In this document: positions 16,246 to 24,054 of the stretch, one piece after another | Layout of the letters: each line of letters opens with the position of its first letter | How positions within the stretch are numbered: position 1 is the first letter of the stretch | Assembly (NCBI GenBank): GCA_029865605.1 | Contig: JAOUGE010000001.1 | Coordinates: 83,840-123,533 of the forward strand | Source of the DNA: Candidatus Berkelbacteria bacterium | Lineage (GTDB): Bacteria > Patescibacteriota > UBA1384 > DTJR01 | Direction of reading: 5' to 3' | Length of the DNA stretch: 39,694 nucleotides | Translations under genes and position numbers: made by a program | The notes under the pieces: generated by a model | What the model was told of the DNA's origin: nothing | The model's input: the letters and a program-made list of their open reading frames with translations, nothing else | The model's database searches: none

Positions 16246-17805
16246 TTACTCAAACTCTTCCCTTTTTTCTCTGGTAAAAGAGAGCCAGGCTTCAAAGACT
16301 CCAATAATCGATTTAAAAGGCGCCTCAATAATAAAATCCCAAAAAAACAAGGTCACATTATATTGCGACCACCTATCAGACAGGTATTTGCCGATCACCA
16401 CAAAAGGAAGCAGAACGAAACTCAAAACCCCACTTATCAAGCTATCCTCGGTTGTTTTAACCTCGAGTTCACGGGCGGTATTTCTAATTCTGAAAGTGAG
16501 GAAGCTGACGAACGAGATAAAAAGGAAGAAGAGGATAATGCTGATGACATTAAACTTGAGGGCTAATAATCCCCAAACAACAAGACTGATTATTGCCAGC
16601 GACAATAATATGTAAATAAGATTAAAAAGAAAGTAAGTTTTCCCCTTTTCCGTCTTGAGGGTAAGCAACTTGCGGGTTGGCAGTTCTCCTTTGACGATGA
16701 TGTCCTCGAGGATATTGATTATCGTTTTAGTGTTATCAAGTTTAGGTAGCTTTATGAAAAGACCGGAAATAATCATAAGCAGCGGTGGTAAGGTAATATT
16801 TGTAACCAGAGCGGTATAGTTGACCTGGCCTAAATATCTTGCCTCATAGGGAAGTTCAAGGATTAGGGCGAGAATGATTTTAGTTAGAAGAATAAAAAAC
16901 ACCCCTCGGACGATCGAACGGACGACCCTCTTTCGGATTTGTTTGTTGCGCGAGCTTATAACGAGAGTAGCTTTGTCTCTGACTATCTTGGGGCTTTCCA
17001 GCTGTTCAGGGCGACTCCCCCCGCTTTTGAGAATGATATCCCAAAGCACCATCAGTGGGGGAATATTTCTTTTAATATATTTGAAGATTTCTGAGTTTGC
17101 GCCCCGGGCAATCTCATTTTCCATCTCTTTAAAAATCGCATCGTAGCTTCCGCTTAGATATTTTGCCTCTTCTTTGTTGATTTCCGGCCAAAACTTTAGG
17201 TAATTTTTAAGTAGAACATATGTCATTTGGTCGTTGTCGGCTTTGAAAAGCAACCTATAGGTTGATATTTGGATTTGGATTTTCAGGGTCTTTCTGGGGA
17301 TTTCTTTCTCGTCTATCTTAATATTTTTTTCAAGTATTTCTTCAACAAATTTAGCATATTCAATCTTTTCTTTGGCCGGAGAGAGGAATTCTTCAATTTC
17401 ACAGCTTAAAAGCCCTAGAATCGTTTCCGATATTTTTCCTTGAGGTTGGCGAGACTTGATATGGTCCTTGATAAAACTGTATTTTCGTATTATTTGATCA
17501 ATTTCTTCTTCGAATCTGGTTGGAAGAGTGTCGTTTTTAAAGTATTGAGCCCAAACTAGTTCGTGAAGAAGTTTTTTGGCTAGCCCCGGCTCTTTAAGAG
17601 CAGTCCTCCTTTTTAGAATTCTTTTAATCGCGTTTTTTAGGAAAAGGTGCTCGTCTTGATATTCGAGAACGTTTCTCAATTTTTCGTAATAAAAGGCAGC
17701 CCTGGAGAGCGATTCATTTACTTTTATTTTTGCTTCATAAGGGTCGGTTTCTAACCGGCTTTTTGATTTTAACTCTTCGATTGTTTTGGTTAAGGCCTGA
17801 TGCAT
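16246..17805 (-). CDS. Large hypothetical membrane protein
   Basis: 519 aa; soluble helical N-terminal half, then several TM helices in the C-terminal half. Confidence 0.85.
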   Translation of the reverse strand: MHQALTKTIEELKSKSRLETDPYEAKIKVNESLSRAAFYYEKLRNVLEYQDEHLFLKNAIKRILKRRTALKEPGLAKKLLHELVWAQYFKNDTLPTRFEEEIDQIIRKYSFIKDHIKSRQPQGKISETILGLLSCEIEEFLSPAKEKIEYAKFVEEILEKNIKIDEKEIPRKTLKIQIQISTYRLLFKADNDQMTYVLLKNYLKFWPEINKEEAKYLSGSYDAIFKEMENEIARGANSEIFKYIKRNIPPLMVLWDIILKSGGSRPEQLESPKIVRDKATLVISSRNKQIRKRVVRSIVRGVFFILLTKIILALILELPYEARYLGQVNYTALVTNITLPPLLMIISGLFIKLPKLDNTKTIINILEDIIVKGELPTRKLLTLKTEKGKTYFLFNLIYILLSLAIISLVVWGLLALKFNVISIILFFLFISFVSFLTFRIRNTARELEVKTTEDSLISGVLSFVLLPFVVIGKYLSDRWSQYNVTLFFWDFIIEAPFKSIIGVFEAWLSFTREKREEFE

Positions 17806-17869
17806 GGAGATATTGTATCATTCAAGTTAAAAGTGAAAAGGGTAAGGCGAAAGGTGATATCATTAATGC

Positions 17870-18442
17870 ATGTTTTTTTTAATACTTTTAGATCTATTCT
17901 GGGCTGGGGCAGCGCTTTGGGTTGATATTCCCAAACTTATGCAGATTCCCGTTTGGTCGTGGCTGTTAGTTGTCATTTGTCCGATTTATCCCTTTCTTCT
18001 TGCTCTTATTTGGATTCAGATTAAAAGTGGAAAGCAGGCCAATTCTTATTTGCTAGCCTTTGGAGCAATCGGCTCAGCCGTTTTCGGTCCCCTGGCTTTG
18101 ATTTTTTATCCGGCGCTAATCGTTGAAAGAGGCTGGGGATGGAATGAATTCGGGCAGATTTTCTGGGTTTCGTTTTATTCTACTCAGGGCTGGTATCTAA
18201 TCGCCAAGCGTAAATTTGAACTCATACCAGTACTTGTTGCCGGTGTTTATTTTCTGATTAAGATATTTTTCGACTATAAAACTAAGACTATGAGCTATCT
18301 TGACTTCGCTGATCTCTCTTATGCGAAGCAGAATCTTATCCTTGCTGTTGCTCTTATTTCTTTGTCTTTAGCTCTTTTGTTTGCGATGAGGTCAAAGCTT
18401 CTTCGACTTTGTCGAAACCGGCGTCAAGGGCGGTCCGGATAA
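17870..18442 (+). CDS. Hypothetical multi-TM membrane protein
   Basis: 190 aa with repeated hydrophobic helices; 3' end overlaps the convergent gene. Confidence 0.6.
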   Translation: MFFLILLDLFWAGAALWVDIPKLMQIPVWSWLLVVICPIYPFLLALIWIQIKSGKQANSYLLAFGAIGSAVFGPLALIFYPALIVERGWGWNEFGQIFWVSFYSTQGWYLIAKRKFELIPVLVAGVYFLIKIFFDYKTKTMSYLDFADLSYAKQNLILAVALISLSLALLFAMRSKLLRLCRNRRQGRSG

Positions 18443-18716
18443 CCTTTGCTTCTTCGGCAGTGATCTTTTTACCCTTTTCGTAACTGGCGACAATCTTGTC
18501 AACGACCAGATTGTATTTCTCCTTGGTGACTTTCCCGCCCTGGGCTAATTCCTTGGCGATCTTGTCTTTCATCTCACCGGCAAACTTGGCAATGTCTTTT
18601 CTTGTTTCCTTACCCGATTTAGGGGCAAGCAAAATTCCTGCGACCACGCCGGCAACGGCAGCAATTGTTCCGGCGATTGCCGCGCCTTTCAAAGCGCTTT
18701 TTGTTGAATCTTTCAT
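18354..18716 (-). CDS. YtxH-like protein
   Basis: GAAIAGTIAAVAGVVAGILLAPKSGKETRKDIAKFAGEMKDKI matches the YtxH pattern (Gly-rich TM followed by LLAPKSGKETR). Confidence 0.85.
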   Translation of the reverse strand: MKDSTKSALKGAAIAGTIAAVAGVVAGILLAPKSGKETRKDIAKFAGEMKDKIAKELAQGGKVTKEKYNLVVDKIVASYEKGKKITAEEAKVIRTALDAGFDKVEEALTSSQTKELKTKK

Positions 18717-18793
18717 GGGGCTTATTTTAATCCTTTTTATTATTACGACCTAGTTTTAAAAATATCACTCCTTGATCTTTTGTCAAAAGGGGT

Positions 18794-19690
18794 TTAAGGT
18801 AGGATTTTTTTATCTAGCTTTAACTTGGCAAAATTCGCGGCGCCGACAATGCCGATCTCATCGGGCCCGGAAGACGCTTCAAGAACATAAGGTCTTTCTT
18901 TGAAAGCAAAAATATTATTTTGGTCGGACTCGTGCATAAACTCAAAGATTAAATCGGCTGATTTGCTGATTTTACCGGCCAAAATCACCCGCGTTACCCC
19001 CAGTATATTGACTAGGTTCGCGATGCCTACGCCAAGTGCTTCCGACATTTCATAAACAATATCGCGGGCTTTTTTATCGCCTTCTCTGGCCAGCTCAAAT
19101 ATCTGCTTGGCCGAAAGCTTTTTTCCGTATTTTTCTTCCGCCTCTTTTTCGATTGCTCTACCGCCGGCATAGGCCTGAAGGCAACCTTTTTGACCGCAAC
19201 TGCATTCGCGCCCGCCCGCCATGATTTTCATATGGCCGACCTCGCCGGCGAGGTTCAGCTCATATGGCATTTTACCGTTTATCGTGAATGCTCCGCCCAC
19301 TCCAGTCCCGATCGTTAAAAGAGCGACATTTTCTTTCTTTATTTCCGGCCGAAGCTCCAGCTCGCCCAAAAGGGCCATATCGGCATCGTTGCCAAAGAAT
19401 ATCGGGAGTGGGGATTTTTCCTTAAGCTCTTCGAGATCGTATTTAAGGTTGGCGACATGGAGGTTTTCTTGGCTTTTATAATCGTAGAGTCCCGGTAGGC
19501 CAACGCCGACGGCAGTTATTTTATGGTGAGCACCGATAATTTTTAAAGTTTTTAAAACGATTTCGTTAAATTTTGCCGCCGTGGTTGGCGTCGGAGGATC
19601 GAGCGTCTCAAAAACTCGGTTTTTTTCGTCAACAACACCGGCTTTTATTGTTGCTGTCCCAACATCAATACCGACAAATTCTTGCCCCAT
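18794..19690 (-). CDS. ROK family sugar kinase (glucokinase-like)
   Basis: FVGIDVGTATIKAGVVD, FFGNDADMALLGE, GTGVGGAFTINGK, GHMKIMAGGRECSCGQKGCLQAYAGG (ROK zinc motif). Confidence 0.92.
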   Translation of the reverse strand: MGQEFVGIDVGTATIKAGVVDEKNRVFETLDPPTPTTAAKFNEIVLKTLKIIGAHHKITAVGVGLPGLYDYKSQENLHVANLKYDLEELKEKSPLPIFFGNDADMALLGELELRPEIKKENVALLTIGTGVGGAFTINGKMPYELNLAGEVGHMKIMAGGRECSCGQKGCLQAYAGGRAIEKEAEEKYGKKLSAKQIFELAREGDKKARDIVYEMSEALGVGIANLVNILGVTRVILAGKISKSADLIFEFMHESDQNNIFAFKERPYVLEASSGPDEIGIVGAANFAKLKLDKKILP

Positions 19691-19726
19691 AAAACTATAA
19701 TACCATGATAGAACGAGGCGGTGCAG

Positions 19727-20107
19727 TTACTCTTCGGAACCAGTGCCTTTTGGCAAGAGCTTAACTACGACCTTAAACTTCCTTTGTACCCCGTTTGAGT
19801 CCTCGATCTGATCGGTTTTGTTCTTTTGATAATATTCAACTAGTTCGGCAGACAAAATCTCGTGCAAGGTCTTAATTTCTTCCTTGTTAGCCTTGATATT
19901 TTCATTTACCTTTTTATTTTCCGGCTCTTCCAAAATTTTTTCTTTGATTCGGCGGCGCTTGGCCAGAGTCTCTTTAGTTTCTTTGGCGGCGACAACGTAT
20001 TCCTCGTCGTTTTCTAGGGCCGACTTCAAGAGTTCTTTCGAAACTTTGTTCTCCTCTTCGAGTTCGTCAATCATCTTCATTCGGTTTTTGATCGTCGAAA
20101 TCTCCAT
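19727..20107 (-). CDS. Small coiled-coil hypothetical protein
   Basis: MEISTIKNRMKMIDELEEENKVSKELL...; ATG at 20107 preferred over the longer ORF that extends into the GC-rich island. Confidence 0.65.
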   Translation of the reverse strand: MEISTIKNRMKMIDELEEENKVSKELLKSALENDEEYVVAAKETKETLAKRRRIKEKILEEPENKKVNENIKANKEEIKTLHEILSAELVEYYQKNKTDQIEDSNGVQRKFKVVVKLLPKGTGSEE

Positions 20108-20159
20108 TATATTAAGAATTATTTTAAAAAGCAGGTAAATTATAGCATAAAAGGCCGAA

Positions 20160-20180
20160 GGGGAACCCGATGGGTTCCCC
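20160..20180 (-). terminator. Hairpin downstream of the pentein-like gene
   Basis: GGGGAACCC-ATC-GGGTTCCCC on the minus strand followed by TTCGGCCTTTTATG. Confidence 0.5.
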
Positions 20181-20202
20181 GTAGCGGTGTTGCCTGTGGC
20201 TC

Positions 20203-21099
20203 CTAATGCTCGCACAGCTCTCGCGGAAGCTCCGTCACAAGGCAGTGAATTCCTGCGAAAACGAACGCGGGATAGCACTCTAAGGGGATGTCGGTGGTTA
20301 CGACCCGATCTTCTCCGACGATCCCGGCGAGAAGCTCCTCTACGTCATCTCCGGACGTGGCCAGTATCTTGCCATTTGGCAGTTGGCAGACACCGACCGA
20401 AAACGGGACAGCGAGTCGGCGCGGTGTGTGGACGGCGATACTCAAGTGCTCGCATCTGCGCCGAATCTCGTCTGCCGACTCCGCAGGGCTGATCGGCGCT
20501 GATTGTGTACCCGAGTGGTACTGCGGGTCGACTACAAGGTGTAGGTTGCCCTTGCTGTCTTCCACCAGCCCAGCTGTCCTGTCGAGGTGATCGTTGAGCG
20601 ACAGCCCCTCGGGGCTGCGACAGATCGGGTTGGGTAAGGGTTGAGTCTTGATCCCTGACTCGATGAGGATCATTGCGTCGGCAGCCGAGTCGATGAACTC
20701 CCCGTTTTCGTAACCGATGGTGTGGCTGACTAGGGCGGTTTTCGCCCGGCTAAGCACAGCCCCGCCTTCCCCAAGTCGCGATGTAGCTAACCGGGTGTTC
20801 CCGATCCGTTGGTCCTTCTGGGGGAATAGCCGTGAGTTGAACAGCGCGAGCCCGGGAAATGCGACTCCCAGGTCTCTCGGGAAGGCGCGGGACTCCACTG
20901 AGTTCCTTAGGACGATCGAGGCCTGGCAAAGGTTGACCACCTCTTTCAGGCCGGGATCATCTTCGTACCAGCTGAGGTTGATGACGGAGAACTCCATTCC
21001 GGCGCGTGCAATTGAACGGGCCACCGAGAGGTATTCTGCCCGGAGCCTCTCTCCAGTTCTCCCTTGCGTGTCTTTCGCGGGTTCGAAGGAGGAGGTCAT
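20203..21099 (-). CDS. Pentein-superfamily (agmatine deiminase/amidinotransferase-like) enzyme, GC-rich island
   Basis: ESRAFPRDLGVAF resembles SWxRDxGP; NDHLDRTAGLVEDSKG resembles the GHxD catalytic segment; FVFAGIHCLVTELPRE resembles the C-terminal GxIHCxT cysteine motif. Confidence 0.5.
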   Translation of the reverse strand: MTSSFEPAKDTQGRTGERLRAEYLSVARSIARAGMEFSVINLSWYEDDPGLKEVVNLCQASIVLRNSVESRAFPRDLGVAFPGLALFNSRLFPQKDQRIGNTRLATSRLGEGGAVLSRAKTALVSHTIGYENGEFIDSAADAMILIESGIKTQPLPNPICRSPEGLSLNDHLDRTAGLVEDSKGNLHLVVDPQYHSGTQSAPISPAESADEIRRRCEHLSIAVHTPRRLAVPFSVGVCQLPNGKILATSGDDVEELLAGIVGEDRVVTTDIPLECYPAFVFAGIHCLVTELPRELCEH

Positions 21100-21180
21100 A
21101 CTGCCCCATAGGTGCCCAGGGTGCGCTTTCTCTGAAGCGAAAGCGCGGTTCTCCCAGAACGACTGTCGAGTGAGACATTC

Positions 21181-21209
21181 GGATTATCCCTCGCTTTCGC
21201 AGATGTCAA
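21181..21209 (-). promoter_or_regulatory. Promoter for the pentein-like gene: TTGACA-N17-TAATCC
   Basis: Minus-strand TTGACA (21204-21209), 17-nt spacer, TAATCC (21181-21186). Confidence 0.45.
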
Positions 21210-21295
21210 GGCAACTGCCCTTTTGGGCAGGATAAAAATGCTATCAGGAAAATTCTATAAATCAAGCTCGAGGACGTATCTTGGAACAATAGGAC

Positions 21296-21901
21296 CTATT
21301 GGTCTTTCATCTCGTATTCTGGCTGCTCCTGGAAGTCAAAAGGTTTGTCGGGCTCGGCCTTCTCTTTTTCTTCCTCGACTAAATCAATCAATCTTTTAAC
21401 TAAGTTCTTGGGGTCGGAGTCGTAGACGATTTTGGCATTGGGACGGTGTAGTTTCTCAACAAGTGCTTCAACCTCGTCTGCTACGCCACCCGTTCCAGTT
21501 AAAACGCCAATCGGTTTATGGTCTTCAAAGGCAATTGTAAATTCATTTAGGGTTCCGATTCTGCCGCAAGTGATTATCACCGCGTCGGAGCTCCTGGTTA
21601 AAAGCAGGTTTCTACCCGAGTACCCAAATCCGGTGAAGATGATTATATCAAGACTTTCCGTTGGAAGTCTGTATTTTTTAACATGTTCAATTTCAGAAGA
21701 GGCGGGGGAAAGCCCGATTGAAAATCCCCCCTCTTCTTTGGCTCCGGTGGTTGCCCACACTGGCGCGCCGGTGGTGGCTCCGGTTATTAATACTCCGTTT
21801 TGTCTGATGATTTCCCTGCCTATCTCTTCAGTCCTTTCCTTTGCGTCTGGGCTGCAGTGGCCGGTTTCGGCCGCGCCGGAGACACAGATTTTGTATTTCA
21901 T
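21296..21901 (-). CDS. LOG/SLOG-family nucleotide-binding protein (lysine decarboxylase-like annotation)
   Basis: ICVSGAAETGHCSPDAKERTEEIGREIIRQNGVLITGATTGAP and CGRIGTLNEFTIAFEDHKPIGVL (degenerate PGGxGTxxE). Confidence 0.75.
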   Translation of the reverse strand: MKYKICVSGAAETGHCSPDAKERTEEIGREIIRQNGVLITGATTGAPVWATTGAKEEGGFSIGLSPASSEIEHVKKYRLPTESLDIIIFTGFGYSGRNLLLTRSSDAVIITCGRIGTLNEFTIAFEDHKPIGVLTGTGGVADEVEALVEKLHRPNAKIVYDSDPKNLVKRLIDLVEEEKEKAEPDKPFDFQEQPEYEMKDQ

Positions 21902-21913
21902 CTGATCCTTTCT

Positions 21914-22612
21914 TTACTCAAAACTTGCATCTTGATCTTGGCTTGTTGCTTGGCCGATTATTTGCAGGGCGTGGCTTGTGCCGAGTCTTATTGCCCCGGC
22001 CTCAAGCATTACTTTGGCTTGCTCTAAGGTTTCAATTCCTCCAGAGGCCTTGATTTTAACCTCGTCTGCTACCGCCTCTTTCATAATCCTGATATCCTCA
22101 ACGGTTGGGGGTCGCGGACCATAGCCGGTTGAAGTTTTGACAAACTCCGCCCCGGCCTCCTTTGCCGCGATACACGATTGGCGCAATTCCTCTTCGCTCA
22201 AAAAGCCTATTTCCATAATTACTTTTAACCCTATGGGCTTAATCGCTTCGGCAATGCGGGAAACCTCTTCTTTTACGAAGCTAAAATTGCCTTCTTTGGC
22301 TGTGCCGATATTTTGAACCATATCAATTTCAGTTGCGCCGTCTCCGATCGCGGTTTTGGCCTCGTTTATTTTCTCTTCTGTCGTTGTGAACCCAAAGGGG
22401 AAACCAACAACACAAATTATTACTGTTTTGGCCTCGCCGAGCGCCTCCTTGGCAGTTTTTACCCGATAGGGCGTAACGCAAACCGAATGAAAGCCATATT
22501 GGACCGCTTCCTGACAGAGCTTTTTGATATCCTCTGTCGTCGCATCGGCTTTGACATTGGTGTGGTCGATATATTTAACAACAGTTTGAGCGGTAATTTC
22601 TTCAGTTATCAT
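21914..22612 (-). CDS. deoC: Deoxyribose-phosphate aldolase
   Basis: YIDHTNVKADATTEDIKKLC, VCVTPYRVKTAKEAL, VVGFPFGFTTTEEKINEAKTAI, FVKTSTGYGPRPPTVEDI. Confidence 0.95.
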   Translation of the reverse strand: MITEEITAQTVVKYIDHTNVKADATTEDIKKLCQEAVQYGFHSVCVTPYRVKTAKEALGEAKTVIICVVGFPFGFTTTEEKINEAKTAIGDGATEIDMVQNIGTAKEGNFSFVKEEVSRIAEAIKPIGLKVIMEIGFLSEEELRQSCIAAKEAGAEFVKTSTGYGPRPPTVEDIRIMKEAVADEVKIKASGGIETLEQAKVMLEAGAIRLGTSHALQIIGQATSQDQDASFE

Positions 22613-22669
22613 AAGTTCAATCCTATGTTCCTATAGTACTTTAATCGCTGATTCAGTTCAATCGGAAAT

Positions 22670-23275
22670 TTATGAGTTTGTGCCGCAGCCGCTGTCAGTG
22701 CTTGCCAAGGGGCTACCAATTTCTTCCTCATAAGCCTGGATAGTAGCCACATTTTTATTCTCAGTTGTTGAAAGATCCGACTCTGAAAAGCCGGAATCAA
22801 CCTTATACCAGCTCTTTGTTGCAAAATAGCATTGCAAGTCTTTGTGGACGAATTCGCGGCCGTGTCGAGCGTAGATTTCGTTGCGGGCAACTTTTAGCTG
22901 CCATGGAGTGAGGCCCATTATTTCGGACTTGGCAATTATCCTGGTATTTGAATCGGCAATGATGTAATCCTCCGAGGATGCGCTGGCGCTAATCGTGGCG
23001 CTGACGGTGATCGTGGCGCTAGCGCTTGCGGTCACCGAGCTGACAGGCGTGACGGTACTTGTTGCGGCAGGAGAAGTGGTTGAGGTTCCCTTATTTTTTA
23101 TTAGATACCACCAAGCTAAGTACCCGCCGGCGGCAAGGATAATTACGGCAAGAACTACTATAATAATGACCAGTCCCGCTCCCTTTCCTTTACCTTGTCC
23201 AGCATTTTGTGCCGGCGGGGCATTATTTGGTACAGGTGCGCTTTGTTCGCTAGGTGCTATTTTTTCTTCTTCCAT
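22670..23275 (-). CDS. TM-anchored YARHG-domain protein
   Basis: Start MEEEKIAPSEQ after GGAGGG; TM segment; LTPWQLKVARNEIYARHGREFVHKDLQCYFATKSWY is the YARHG signature. Confidence 0.85.
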   Translation of the reverse strand: MEEEKIAPSEQSAPVPNNAPPAQNAGQGKGKGAGLVIIIVVLAVIILAAGGYLAWWYLIKNKGTSTTSPAATSTVTPVSSVTASASATITVSATISASASSEDYIIADSNTRIIAKSEIMGLTPWQLKVARNEIYARHGREFVHKDLQCYFATKSWYKVDSGFSESDLSTTENKNVATIQAYEEEIGSPLASTDSGCGTNS

Positions 23276-23284
23276 TTTTCCCTC

Positions 23285-23402
23285 CGTTCCGTGAATTGCG
23301 CTCCTCGACGGAAGCAATTCCGGAAGTCCCGTCACTATACCCGATGCGGAACACGGCTGAATAAGCAGTCGTGGAGCAATCGAGCTATAAGCGATGGGAC
23401 AT
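23285..23402. promoter_or_regulatory. Candidate structured RNA element / 5' leader of the YARHG gene
   Basis: TTCCG-t-GAATTGC...GCAATTC-CGGAA bulged stem; GTCCCGTC...GATGGGAC; CACGGCTG-aataag-CAGTCGTG. Confidence 0.4.
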
Positions 23403-23442
23403 TAAATTAATCCTCTATCATATTATACTCCAAATAATATGC

Positions 23443-23469
23443 AAAAACCCCGCGTGGCGCGGGGTTTTT
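23443..23469. terminator. Bidirectional intrinsic terminator
   Basis: AAAAACCCCGCG-TGG-CGCGGGGTTTTT, perfect 12-bp stem. Confidence 0.9.
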
Positions 23470-23486
23470 GCTTTAAGGGGGGTGAG

Positions 23487-23888
23487 TTAGCTGGCGTTTG
23501 TGTTTTCAGTTGTCTGATTCAGGCAGTTGCTCATTCCTCTACCGAATCTACCAAAGCCTCTTCCACCAATTTTATCCATCGCAGCTGGCCTTGAGTTGTG
23601 CCAGTCGCGAACTTGGTTAGCTTCATCTTCGGTGATCGTCCCATTCTCAACAACCGTTTTTAGTTTCTCCTCCATCATTTCTTTCATTCTTTGCTGTCTC
23701 GTCTCTTGAATATAGTTTTGGAGTTTGTCGGCTGTTTCTTGGTTAATGATGCCGTCGTCAACCGCCCCTTCAATAGCTGACTTGGGTTGGGTTGTCTCGG
23801 CATTGTCAGCCTTGGCGTAGTTGTAGCCTATCAGTCCGACTGCTGTGGCAACCGTGGCGAGAAACAAGGCAATTGCGGTTTTATTCAT
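23487..23888 (-). CDS. Secreted small protein with two DUF2680-like repeats
   Basis: Signal peptide-like N-terminus; repeats AVDDGIINQETADKLQNYIQ and VVENGTITEDEANQVRDW. Confidence 0.65.
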   Translation of the reverse strand: MNKTAIALFLATVATAVGLIGYNYAKADNAETTQPKSAIEGAVDDGIINQETADKLQNYIQETRQQRMKEMMEEKLKTVVENGTITEDEANQVRDWHNSRPAAMDKIGGRGFGRFGRGMSNCLNQTTENTNAS

Positions 23889-23954
23889 TTTTTATCTCCT
23901 TTATCTTATTCGACCTTTTGGCGCGCTCGACAATTATTACAGTTGTCAAGTTTT

Positions 23955-23997
23955 TTTCGTACATCGTCTCTCGTACTTTTATTCTTTATGTACGAAA
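23955..23997. promoter_or_regulatory. Candidate operator between divergent genes
   Basis: TTTCGTACAT (23955-23964) and ATGTACGAAA (23988-23997), perfect 10-bp inverted arms, with a third CGTAC at 23972-23976. Confidence 0.4.
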
Positions 23998-24054
23998 GAA
24001 GGGATAACAATGTAGTAATAAATGAATCGAATGTAAAAGCTATTAAAGCAGTTC

